From: Mimachlamys varia
Taxonomy: Eukaryota > Mollusca > Bivalvia > Pectinida > Pectinidae
Assembly (NCBI GenBank): GCA_947623455.1
Contig: OX392534.1
Span: 13,526,001-13,590,000, forward strand
Length of the DNA: 64,000 bases
Direction of reading: 5' to 3'
Positions within the stretch are counted from its first letter, which is position 1. Every line of letters begins with the position of its first letter. The notes below the pieces were generated by a model. It saw nothing but the letters and a program-made list of their open reading frames with translations, was not told the origin of the DNA and ran no database searches. Shown here one piece after another: positions 49,101-61,500 of this stretch. The translations under genes were made by a program, and so were the position numbers.

Positions 49101-51297
49101 ATAAAACTGAATATCAAACATATGACAACCAATCCAAAAATGAACATTTGTATTTATATGTATGACAATTCTTTATGTCATTTTCCAAATGCTATTAAGT
49201 TGACTTAACAAGGGGTTGGATGATAATCCCGTTTCAGCGGTTACAACTGGAAGTTACAGTGCCTGTTTCTGATTACAGGTACATATTTTATGTACCTGAT
49301 TATTTGTTGCAGCTATATTTTGACTTAAACTATGTGTTCAGATTTACCTTGTATGTTTGGGGGTTAAGATCGTCTAAATATGTTGGCTGATTCTAGATGA
49401 ATTTTTCCAATATTAAGTTATTCTTTATGACAGTCTGTTTGTTCCTGCAAATTATACACAGTAAATCAAGTTTTGGGTTATTAACGTCGATATCGATTCT
49501 TTATGTTGGTGTCTACTTTGGTTCTTCAAATTCTCTCGGTTGGTGGTTTAGACTTGGATTCGATTTTCTATGTTTAACTATCAAGTTGAGCGTTCTATAC
49601 AAGACTAGCAAAACAAAAATAAAGCATACATAGCGGAAACCAGTTAAACACGAACAATATTTATCAGACATTTTCCAAGTATTGTTATCAGATATATCAA
49701 AGTTTCATTTTTCCGCACAAATAATGTTGCAACCTGTCTTACCGTTTCAAGACAAATTGGTATCTTTCGTCAAGCTAGGGCTCTGAGAGCAATTTATATT
49801 TTTCACGTGTACAACGATGTGACGAACAAATATGTTCGCCTATCGATAGAGAGCGAATACCCTTTGCATCAAAGGGTTACAGGTAGGGTATAAATGTAGT
49901 CCCCGTCACTTATATCGTCATAGTAGGTCATACAGATGACAGTTGGTGCCCCCCCCCTCGTCTCTGTTCATGTTCAGAGTTTTCCTGATTTTTGTTTTGT
50001 TTGCTGACCTAGTCGATTGAATTAATCCTTCTGAACTTGATATAAAGGACACAACACACTCTTTTACATCAGCTGTTAACTTCAACCTTTACTTGAACTA
50101 TGACTAAAAAAGACAGCTTTAAAACAAACATGACGATTACGATTTTCCGATCGTGAACTTTCCTTTTCTTGATAGAATCACCCAATCTATGATGTTTACA
50201 TGTCGCATTTAATTCGTTATTCTAGATACTGAGATTTTCGTAATAGATGTCAGCTGCTGACGAACAAATCTAGGACACTAGGTTCGAGAAATCTAGGTTG
50301 ATAATCATGATCTCAATGAGATATTTTTTATCCGTTATATGATATGAAGGTGGACGTTCTTGAATCTGCTCACTAGTATGTCTACGTGTGTGATAGAGAA
50401 TGATGCCTAGATTTGCACTTTGAGGACGTGACCTGTTATTGCATGTGACCTCGATTTACATGGCGGGTATCGTCATGAAGCAGATTGTGGTTTTGTTGAC
50501 TCTTTGGTATTCTCCGATTTCTTTTGGTTTTTCCTGCAACTATCTTGGAATTGTCCCGATCGACGATGTTACTTTGGGTGTTTGCGTTATTTGTTAATGC
50601 AGATATATTGTACAGTGTGGATCAGGTAAATGGGATATTGCTTAAAATTTTCCTCCATTTTGGTATTCTTTCAGACGTGGACCAATGTTTCTCCACGTTT
50701 CTCATATATATGACTGCTGACAATTTTTGTATGGAATGTCATGTACCACGTCTGTTTTTTGTTTTTCTAAAATGTCAGTCTTGTTTTTGGGATGCATCAG
50801 TAACGGTCCGACCTCTGGGTGCTAAAATTGGTTTTCCTTATCACCTGGGCAAATGCTTCAAGTGTCACCTGTACGTAATGACCAAACCTTTGTATTTGGT
50901 TTGGATGTCATTATTTTTCTTCTATTTCTTATTTTCTGTCTTTTATTTTACAGTTATTTATTCCTGTACGAAAACGTTTACTTGTAAGTAGATGAGGGAA
51001 TTATAACAAAAGGTGCGATAAGTATGGATTAAATCATGACTATTGCTTAAAATGGACGATACATGGTAAGAGGTTATTGTCAAATTATAATCACAATGTG
51101 TCGATAAGTACACGAAATCTTTCTTTTCTGAAATCATTTTTTTTTACATTTCGTTTCAGATAAATGAGACTTGGGGATTAATTCCACCATATGCCACACC
51201 CGCAGATGTTTGTAACTATGACAAAATCACCTCGTGTGAGCACGCAGCATGCATGAGAGGAGTATATGGTACATGTGAATGGCTAATGCTATGTTGA
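46164..51297 (+). CDS. TIMP-like protein D
   Basis: Predicted secreted metalloproteinase inhibitor of 189 residues. Exons: 46164-46290, 46555-46634, 48063-48168, 48627-48745, 51160-51297 (TGA); phases agree and the sum is 570 nt. Exons 2, 3 and 4 have exactly the lengths of those in gene C (80, 106, 119 nt). The signal peptide ends at ...KVHA and the mature protein starts at Cys25 (CFC). SHPQTDYC, ALVGSVSDIVENN, GPILCELNL, NEYLVNSCMWTEDL, DYDCSCY and SCEHAACMRGVYGTCEW are all shared with C with few changes. It stops right after EWLMLC and lacks the 23-residue basic tail of C. Introns 2 and 4 carry transposon-derived repeats. Confidence 0.9.
46744..47771. mobile_element. ~1-kb non-autonomous DNA transposon in TIMP D intron 2
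   Basis: Terminal inverted repeats: GGGCGCCGTTACACTTGTTA, ATCCATTTGA on the left, and TTAAATGAAATGAAAAGTAA, TACGGCGCCC on the right. Internal subterminal repeats TGATATCACCTAATCG and TGATATCACATAATCG flank a core of three or four degenerate units containing CCTTTCGGTATTTCAG and GAAGAAGTC. No transposase frame. A (CAT)10 run lies at 46960-46989. Confidence 0.7.
46960..46989 (+). repeat. (CAT)n microsatellite
   Basis: Ten perfect CAT units inside the transposon of TIMP gene D intron 2. Confidence 0.9.
48285..48372 (+). repeat. Interspersed ~160-bp repeat, partial copy
   Basis: TGCTGCACTATACAGCTGTTT, CGTCCTTCTAGAGCTCG and GTGAGGCTAGGGATCC match the middle and 3' part of the family at 527. In intron 3 of TIMP gene D, the same intron that carries a copy in gene C. 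Confidence 0.4.
50215..50535 (+). mobile_element. Penelope-like repeat, non-coding copy
   Basis: GAGATTTTCGTAATAGATGTC, AGCTGCTGACGAACAAA, TTTACATGGCGGGTATCGTC and TTGTTGACTCTTTGGTATTC match the copy at 37330-37745. In intron 4 of TIMP gene D. Confidence 0.5.
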
Positions 51298-51420
51298 GGT
51301 CAAACAAGGAAGGTTTTTATTTTTTGATGTATCACAAGTGTGAAAAGAAAAACAAAAACGAAGAATTGGATAGCTTTTTTCTTAAGAATTAAAAAGGATA
51401 TACTGTAATTCTTGAATATT

Positions 51421-51426
51421 AATAAA
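51421..51426 (+). terminator. Polyadenylation signal, TIMP gene D
   Basis: AATAAA 124 bp after the TGA stop. Confidence 0.5.
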
Positions 51427-52273
51427 TTGATCTCGTTTTCGTTGCCTGTTGTTGCGTTTTTTGTGTAGAACAAAATGAACATTTGATATTATCCATGTAA
51501 AGTAAAAGTTCCAAGGACATACATCTTCAGCTTTATCCAAGACAGAAACAAGAGGTCCAATTGGTTGACAAATCCACATGGTATCTCAATACTTCTGGCA
51601 AACACATTCCACACATCTGACCTTCAAAGTTTGCTAGAGCAAATATCAAAATTGGTCTTTGTTGGCAGATCTTAATTAATCTCCCTTCATCCAAATCTTC
51701 TACACACTTGGCATATGTCATAGCAAAATCAAATGTTAATTAATCTCTTACTATACCAGTAATTTACATTGCATACCAAATATACTATAGTCCGAAATTG
51801 GTGAATCTCAGTACTTGTAGTCCAATATCATGACCCTTTCCCAGTATGTTGTAGGCCAAATATTACGACCCAGTCCAGTATGTTGTAGGCCAAATATCAT
51901 GGCCCCTTTCCAGTTTGTTGTAGTCCAAATATCATGACCCAATTTCAGTATGTTATTGGCCAAATAGCATGACCCCATCTCAGTATATTGTAGACAAATA
52001 CAGCCCCGTCTGAGAATGTTGTCGGCCAAATATCATGACTCTACAACCAACGCAGGTCTTTAATACTACCCATATGTTGTTAGAAGATCAAAACATCATT
52101 GACTTTTTAAATGTGATGCATGTGCTTGACATGTGGAAATATAAACTAAATCCCATGACAAAGATCTATGGCTTTGTATTTGTTCAATCAGCATCCAAAT
52201 GTTTTGTGATGTAGATTACAGGTAATTAAAGGACAGAAAGAAGAAAAAAAGATAAACTTCAATTCCCACAATC
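51427..52273. other. Spacer between convergent TIMP D and COG6
   Basis: The two genes are transcribed toward each other. At 51815-52035 there are about six irregular tandem units with core CAGTATGTTGTAGGCCAAAT and ATCATGACCC (roughly 33-37 bp), a small minisatellite. The rest holds no exon I can recognise. Confidence 0.55.
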
Positions 52274-52279
52274 TTTATT
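52274..52279 (-). terminator. Polyadenylation signal, COG6
   Basis: AATAAA on the minus strand (TTTATT on plus at 52274-52279), about 230 bp beyond the COG6 stop codon. Confidence 0.55.
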
Positions 52280-52505
52280 TATAGCCAGATGATTATCTCC
52301 CTTGTTCACTTCCATCCAGCTTACTGTTACCTGTATAGGTAATAATTAAATAGTTACATATATCACAGTTATATTTTATCTCACACATTAACAAACATGT
52401 TCTTACAGAACATTGCCCACCAAAATGTACAAACTATTCATACTTCATATTATATTCATATTAATAAGTACAATTACGATCATTTCTATCAAAGAGTTTG
52501 TGTGA

Positions 52506-55500
52506 TCATGACAACAATCTAACCACTTGGTCCGGCGTGCGTGGCACTATACTTGGCGATTCCTTGTATTCATTTGCTGGTTCACAGATGGCATCGTAGA
52601 TCTGTTTGTATGCAGAACATATCAGATCTGCTGAATTCTTCTTCACTGTTTCTCTGTAAGATAAAAGATTTCTTTCAGTGAATATTTATACTGAACACAA
52701 TCAACCAACCTAAAAATTGACTGTCAGTTGTTCTTTACAGGTATTTCTAAGGTTAAGTATTGCAAGGAAATCCATAGTCTCCCACCAATGATCTAACAAT
52801 TTCTTAATTAATCTGTAAAAATATTTGAGACATAGGTCAAATTGTACTCTGCTATCCCCAGATGTCCTTATACATCAAACTTGTTACTCACGGTGAACTA
52901 GTAAATAATATGTCATTTACAAACACAAAGGTCAAAAGTCCCTTCTCCATCTTAATATATCCTTTTAATTGAACATCAAATCTGAAGACTAAGAAAGTAT
53001 AGAAGTTATTCATTTGACAAAATTTTCAAAAAATTAAAATCAAAGGTCAAAGCAAAGGTCACAGTGGCATACATGTAATTATTTCACTCTGCATTGAATA
53101 AATCATGTCCCTCAAATTGAAATAACACAACATAATGGACACAGACAAAGCATAATCTCCATCTGTTTTACTGAAAGCAGACTAATAACCTACCTGACTT
53201 GTCCGCTCAGAAGGAGTCGCCTCTGAGGCAGTACTTGTGTAATAACCTACCTGACTTGTCCACTCAGAAGGAGCCGACTCTGAGGCAGTACTAGTGTAAT
53301 ACCTACCTGACTTGTCCACTCAGAAGGAGCCGACTCTGAGGCAGTACTAGTGTAATACCTACCTGACTCTTCCACTCAGAAGAGGCCGCCTCTGAGGCAG
53401 TACTTGTGTAATAACCTACCTGACTTGTCCACTCAGAAGGAGCCGACTCTGAGGCAGTACTAGTGTAATACCTACCTGACTCTTCCACTCAGAAGAGGCC
53501 GACTCTGAGGCAGTACTTGTGTAATAACCTACCTGACTTGTCCACTCAGAAGGAGTCGCCTCTGAGGCAGTACTAGTGTAATACCTACCTGACTCTTCCA
53601 CTCAGAAGGAGTCGACTCTGAAGCAGTACTAGTGTAATACCTACCTGACTCGTCCACTCAGAAGGAGTCGACTCTGAAGCAGTACTAGTGTAATACCTAC
53701 CTGACTCGTCCACTCAGAAGGAGCCGACTCTGAGGCAGTACTAGTGTAATACCTACCTGACTCGTCCACTCAGAAGGAGTCGACTCTGAAGCAGTACTAG
53801 TGTAATACCTACCTGACTCTTCCACTCAGAAGGAGTCGACTCTGAGGCAGTACTAGTGTAATACCTACCTGACTTGTCCGCTCAGAAGGAGCCGACTCTG
53901 AAGCAGTACTAGTGTAATACCTACCTGACTCGTCCACTCAGAAGGAGTCGACTCTGAGGCAGTACTAGTGTAATAACCTACCTGACTCGTCCACTCAGAA
54001 GGAGCCGACTCTGAAGCAGTACTAGTGTAATAACCTACCTGACTCGTCCACTCAGAAGGAGCCGACTCTGAGGCAGTACTAGTGTAATAACCTACCTGAC
54101 TCGTCCACTCAGAAGGAGTCGACTCTGAGGCAGCACAAGAGAGTCTGGTGATGCCATATAACTATCAAACTTTGACTGCAACAGAGAAGAAAAAAAATGT
54201 TACTTTTACTGTTATTATTTTACTGCTGTTTTTAGCAAAAGCATGCATGCTGCACTGAGAAATATTTGCCCAGTCAGAAAAAGTCATAAAGCAGCAAAAA
54301 TTTCCTGTTATCAGTACCTGAGGATCATCTCTTGTTTCTGACAACTAACATGTTTTCTTTTGTGCAATTTTTTGAAATGGGAGTTCATGGATATTAATAT
54401 TAAGCGACCTTCACTCTTTGCAATACACAAACCGGCGAACCTCCTACGTCGTTCTTGACACATTTCTACCGTCAGGATTGATTTGTCTAGTATGATTTTA
54501 CACAAGAACAGCATTTTTAACATCAGAGTGCTAACAACGATCTAATTCTTCGGTATTATTTCACCATATGCCTTGTGATGATGTAGCGTCAATACAATCT
54601 CAACCTGAACGTTCAGGCTACTTTCCTCGAGTTTATTTATCAGATCATATTATATTGGATGTCTTTTATAATTGTAACTTTTCGTGGGTGTAAAAAGATA
54701 ATGCAAAACAGGAATAATTTAACAAAATATCCACTGTTAACTACCGCGAGGATATTTCAAGTCATTCTGAAAATCTCCGAAAAATTAATGAAACATGATC
54801 GCAACCAAAGCAAGGTTTTTGCTTGTTCTTGCATATAGTGTGCACCCCCTTTTTGTCACCTTCGATTATCCCTAAAAAAGTGTGCACTATATGCGAGAAA
54901 TTACGGTATAAGATGAAGCAGGAAATAGTTCTCAATAAGTCTACAATATTTCACTAAAAATGACTCATAAACAAAGCCAGGAAAATCCATTGAAAATATT
55001 AGAAATACTAAGATTAGATAGCAAAAAAAAAAATAAAAATTTGACTCACTCTTGGCACGGTGCTGTATGTCAGCAGGTTAATTTTCCTGCTATGATTGGC
55101 TAAAGATACCAAATAGGCATAAAACGCAATTTTTAGTGAATTATGCTGCCTTCAATATCCTTCAATTTGTGATCAGAAAAGTACCTTTTGTTTTTTGCAA
55201 AACTGATAAAAAAAGTAGTTTCTTATAAATTTAGAAGTAAAAAGTCTATAAATTAATCTTTCAACTCAAAACTAAATTCAGGTAATACTTACCCCTTCTT
55301 TTTCAATGAATAAATATTGATTTTTCACAATTTCTTGCATATTTTATGCTTTGTATAAAAGTTCTGACATCTTTATGTGAGAGGAAACTTAAGTACTAAG
55401 AGAAACCCTCGTAGTCGGTCAGGTTACCCCAAACCTTTCAAATCCAATCGGGAAATCTTGCCCCACCTGACTGTCCATTTCACATAATGTTTTATAACTT

Positions 55501-58500
55501 CATTGTATTTCAACATCAGACTTGATGGTAAGAAACAAATGTTGATTTACCAGGTCTTACAAACTAGATCTAACCATTGCTGACTTGATGGTAAGAAACA
55601 AATGTTGATTTACCAGGTCTTACAAACTAGATCTTACCATTGCTGATTTGAGGACTGGTCCACCCATATCTGGTAGGGCTGATAAAGGACCCTGTAACAG
55701 ATTAATTGACAGGCAGTATAATTACACCATACACACAAAAACGTTACAATTCACATCAAGTAAAATACAAACAGTGGGGGTAACGAAAGACAAAGAATTT
55801 CCCAGAAAAAACTATCATTACTTGTATTGATAGATACCGGTAATTGGCTACATGTAATTGATGCCCCAGATTCGTACCGACTGTATATTGTGTTAAAGGA
55901 GAGGAAAACATCTTAGCCAGATCACTGATGTTTGAAACCGGAACTTTCCGAACTCTGGGCAGACGCTCAATTGTTTGAGCTATCTGTTTGTAGACAATCA
56001 AATTTCTCGATCAGATTCCATATTGTCCATTCTAACTTTTGCCTCAGACAGTGGGAATACTGTCAGGTCTAAATAGTTTACTAGCTTTGAATTTATAGGT
56101 AGTTATCACCATCGTCAAAAATTCATAAATGCTGCAAATATTCAACATTAAATATATATAATTCACAATTAAATTGTCCTATTATTTTTAGATACATGCA
56201 AGTAATTCACAACAGTTAAGATGACAGTTCCAAATACAAATATACATCCAAACACAATTTTGACACATCTAAAACAAGCCAACAAAAAGTCCAAAACTCC
56301 TGAGGTACAATCACGCTACCGGCTGAACTAGTTGAACCTGGAGCAAAAGCACCAGGCACAGATTTAGACTGAGGCTGACCTCTGAAAAAACTGGCACGTG
56401 TGGTTTTGTGGGACCAGATGACCCTGGCCAAAACTAAATTGCTGACTATTGCTAGTTTGTGTTATTTATTTCTTAAACAATGTCATTCCAGATAAAAATG
56501 TACAGATATGTTATATAATTAAGTGGGCGTGTGAAATAACGGCATTCTATTCTTGATATATTATTAATTTCTCTTCCGAAACTGGATTTTTAGCTCTGCC
56601 TATGGTTCGGTCCAGGTGCGTTCGTTTATCGTGGAATATTTCTGTGCCTCCTGTGCCGGTTCAACCTGTAGCGTGAATGTACCCTAAGTCAATCTTATAA
56701 ACACAATACGATTTTATATTTACCTGTTTGGGTTGATGCTGTTGGACTGTCCCATACACAAAGGCCAGGCCGACCTTGTTGAGTACAAACGAAGCCTGCT
56801 CACTCACCAGGGTATCTATCTGAGCATCCACCTAATCATAAACAAAACAATATCATCATCACACAAACAAATCACTGGTATGATGGACAAAATACAACTT
56901 TATAGACCGCTTTGATCACTTATGACAACAGATATGCGTACACGGGACCACCAGAGATACCTGCAAATACATGCAGATACCCTAACAAAAGCAATAATAA
57001 TTGAATCATCAACAGATTTTTATTCACTATTGTGAATTTTGAAAATGGACAAACATTCAGTTATATATATTGGTTAGTGTTCATATCAAGGCTTAGAATG
57101 GGGTTACAGCATATAAGTTCTCTGTTTATTGATCAGGTAAACCAAAATTGTTTTACAAAATATTGTGCAAAAAAAAAAAGTCTTCCAAAGCAATCTGCTT
57201 CTTTTTTAACTTGTGTTAATAAAACAATGACAGGTACTGATTTTTCCAAAGTGATGGTTATAGGATATCAAAGTAACGGTTATAGGATATCAAGATGATG
57301 GTATTATTAGCCAACCTGAGCCTGCAGCATCTCGAGTCGTGTGTCGGTAAACTCATACAGAGCCAGTGTCGTCTGCATTAGGTATATACAGTTGGCCATG
57401 TAGGCCGCCATGTCTGTTGAGTTGAGTCGACTCGCAGACACAGAACACATCTGTACCAGAGGATCAATCACACAGGACAGGATCTACCAACATCAGAAAT
57501 ACTTATATTAGTTATCAGTGATACATAGTCCTTTGTTATGGGATTATTGTGCATGCCACCGCAGACTTAAATAATTCCTTCATGTCATTCATTGAATTTG
57601 GTGATAAATGCAAAAGTTCCAAACTTATTCAATAATGTTTCAACATTATGCTTTTAAACACTAATAAAGAACTAACTGGATCTACAATCATATTGTTACT
57701 TGTGTGATATCTTTCTGAGTTATCTCCCTTTATTAGCCTTGATTTGATTTCCAAATGGAATCAATTAGGGTTATATTCGCGCTACCGGTTGAACTAGTTG
57801 AACCAGTTGAACCTGGAGCGAAAACACCAGGCACAGATTTGAACCAAGGCTGACCTGTGGAAAATCTGGCACGTGTGGTTTGAGGGGTCTAGACGAACCT
57901 GGCCGAAACTAAATTGCTGACTATTGCTAGTCTGCGTTATCTATGTTTTAAACAATTTCAATTCAGATTAAGATGTTAAGATGTATTATATAATTTAGTG
58001 GACGCGTGAAATAATGGCATTTTATTCTTGATATATTACTTATTTCTCCTCCGAAACTGTGGATCTTTAGCTTTGTCTATGGTTCGGTCCAAGTGCGTTC
58101 ATTTATCGCGGAATATTTCTGTGCCTTCCGTGCCGGTTCAACCGGTAACGCGAATGTACCTTAGTATTTTACATTTTACAACGAAATTGCAAATTTTATC
58201 GGAAGGGACTTTTCATTTTGATGGAAAATAATGGGGTTAATGTCATAGTTGTATTTTAAAAATTTCAAATCAATCTTAATTGAAGAAATATGAGAGAATA
58301 AGGAACTACATATTCAATTATGACTTTTTAGGATTTACCTGGTACATCATCGTTGGAAACCTAATGTACACTTCTCTGATGCTTGCATACCGTGAGCTAG
58401 AATAGAATGATGTAAATCCTTGTTTCCCTGAATAGAAGTTTATTCAGAGATTTTGACCAATCAGAATAGTTGTTTCTCGTGAAACTCTGTTAGATCATTT

Positions 58501-61500
58501 TACCTTGACCACTACCAGTATATTTCTGTAGGCATGACGCCGATGTCAATCTCCGTATAGTAGGACCTTGTATTCTAACACATTTGACATAATTATAACA
58601 AAATTGACAGGTTTTGTTGCCAGGCGGTGCTACAAATTAAACGGGATACCCCGGCTGAATGTAATCATGGATGAAAGTATCGATATGATTGGCTACTATT
58701 TTAGTATGAAAACAAGGGTATCCATCTAATTTAGCCCATGGTATGCAAGCGTCAGTGAAGTTTACCGTGGGTTTTCGACAATGCTGGTACATATGTTTCA
58801 CATTTCTTTCTGAAAATCTTGATTGTTAAACAATGAAGAACTTCACACTCAAATCACATAATTATTTCACACCTGTTTGTAGTCTTGTTTTTTGTCGTCT
58901 ATAGCAACAACAGATGCATCGTGACAAGCAAGTACATCTTTAAGCAACTGCAGCGTCTGATTTAAAGAGTTTGTAGGACCAAGATCAGAGGGGGGTAACT
59001 CAACCTGCAAACAAAGCAAAAGTCAGAAATATCATAACAGGTATTAAAACACATTTAGTTTATCTTTAATCATGATTTTCACAAGGAGCCTTTCAATTCA
59101 AAACTTTCCAATAGACAACAGAAACAGGATATATCCTGCTCAGTAAGAATTCAAATATAACTTTAATATCCCATTATCATAATTAAATATACCGTTCCTG
59201 ACTACCTGAGTGGAGAGATGATTTTACTGAACAAATTGTAATTGATGCACAACACAGCAAGATCTGAGGAGAATCAATTGAACAAACACCCTGTGCCATA
59301 ACATAATACGTTCCTCCATGACAGATGTTTAAAAAGGTTGAAAATCCTCTTTTATGTAGTATCTATACAGATTTAAACAACAACCTTATCAAGGAGTTTG
59401 TTGGCATTACAGTTGAGACTATTGAAGAACATCCTGTGGCTAAGGTCTTGGATCTCAGCAACAGTATTCAGCAGGGCCGCATCCTTACAGATGATTTGAC
59501 TGGAAATAGAAGAATGTAATTTAGAAACTTTCATAAAAACTATATAATAATAATCTGGCTCCAAAAGTAAGAGAAACTCTGTTTTTCTATTTAGCCTTTT
59601 TCGTCTTAAGTCTTATAAAGATATGTATTGTGGTAAAACTCACCTGATGGTTAAATGGTTATACTTGCCTGATGGTGTTGTAGTAGAACTCACCTGATTG
59701 TGTTGTGGTAGTACTCACCTGATGGTGTTGTGGTTATACTCACCTGATGGTGTTGTGGTAGTACACACCTGATGGTGTTGTGGTAATACTCACCTGATTG
59801 TGTTGTGGTAGAACTCACCTGATGGTGTTGTGGTAGTACTCACCTGTTGGTGTTGTTGTAGTACTCATCTGATGGTGTTGTGGTAATACTCACCTGATGG
59901 TGTTGTGGTAGAACTTGAGGAGGTTGTGTAGTTTGTAGAGTGTGACAGCATCCTGTTCCGACACCAAAACCTGCTCCACCCTCACCTGTAATGTTTCGAG
60001 GGGAGGTAACTTAAAGCATCTTAACACAAATCATGGAGATTTTGGAGTCTGGATACGCCTACAATGCTTTACCACAATGGGTTTTTTTTAAGTAAAGTTT
60101 TGATAGGCAGGTGTTCTATCCTTGTATTGGTGATTAAGATTTGTGTAACACATACCTGAGGTACATGTAACACAGCAGTTCAGTCGATACAAATTGAACA
60201 AAATTTATTGCAGAAATGTCTCATATTATTCATAAGTATAAGCCTGAACTGTAACAAATCCATCTCACAGAGCTTTTTTTAATAGTTCTGTAAAAGTTTT
60301 ACTATGACTTTCCAATAAAGATAAAGTGAAAGCATTCTTATGTTGACATAATCATGTAGTTGATAGCTACCTTGAATGGTCGACACACCCCCTCTGTGAT
60401 ATGGCCCAGGATATCCTGTATCTGTTCTTCACTGGCTGTAAGAATGTAAGAATAGTCCTTATATATCATAACAATTAATATCATATAACATTAAGTTTGG
60501 TTTATTTTGTTTTACGTCCTATTAACAGCTAGGGTCATTTAAGGATATGCCAGGTTTTGTAAGTGGAGGAAAGCCACCAACCTACAATCAGTAACTGGCA
60601 ACTGTCCCACGTGGGATTTGAACTTGCAACCCAGAGATGAAGGGCTAGTGGTAGAATGTCGGAACACCTTAACCATTTGTCCACCGCGGCCCCAACATCA
60701 TTTAACAAACCATGACACTTAATTTACTTAGGTGTGCATGTATAGAAAAATAGTTGTAGAAAACGAAAGTGGATGTAAAGAAGAACCAGTTCAGCTTGCA
60801 ATACTCTGTCAGAGCACATTCTTTGTTTTGTTTCTACTTTTATAAAGAAGAGAAATTTTAATTCTGCAACCAAGTTATTATAAATGACTAAGTGCAATAT
60901 TTGTTTAAATGTATTTGTCATAGACCAAAGACTACTTCAGAGAGAAACAAATTGATGGATACAGAGATATCTCTGTCAACTGATACTTACAATGACATTT
61001 CTTCAGCAGGGACTGGAGGTGTTCCTTCTCGGACGCCGCAGCTTGATGTAACCATGCCAACATGTCCCCAACGTACCTGGTGGGGTCATGTGAGTGCAGC
61101 TCGATGGGGCGTGGCGTTCCTCCGGGACCTGACAAAGACAAGCAGGAGTACTCAAGATAGTGTTGCATATTTTGTGTTTTATTGAAAATAATTTCATGCT
61201 CTAGATATTTTTAGTGTGTAAAGTCAGTGGCGTAGCTAGATGTTAAGGGATATGCATGCCTGGGGTCAAGGGGCAAAGCCCTGCTGGGGGGTCTGAGGGG
61301 AGAAACCCCCTTGAAGCTGACGGAAAATTATCACAACATTTATTTTTTGGATGCTCAAGCATGCAAGCATGCACGGAAGCTACGCCACTGAAAGTGTATG
61401 CTTGTACATTTTTCAGTTTAACAATAATTTAATCCCGCATACATATTCTATACACAAATTATAGGTATATGGGTTTTATGGATATATAGTTTCTACTGTA

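Noticed and set aside
50524..50991. 155-codon frame in TIMP D intron 4
   Set aside because: Hydrophobic and cysteine-rich only because of T-rich DNA; overlaps the end of a dispersed repeat and lacks family similarity or splice support.
53303..53601. Repeated open frames containing [13 protein letters not shown]
   Set aside because: These are intronic copies of the COG6 exon end in the 56-bp array, not extra exons: no unit has an acceptor with a polypyrimidine tract.
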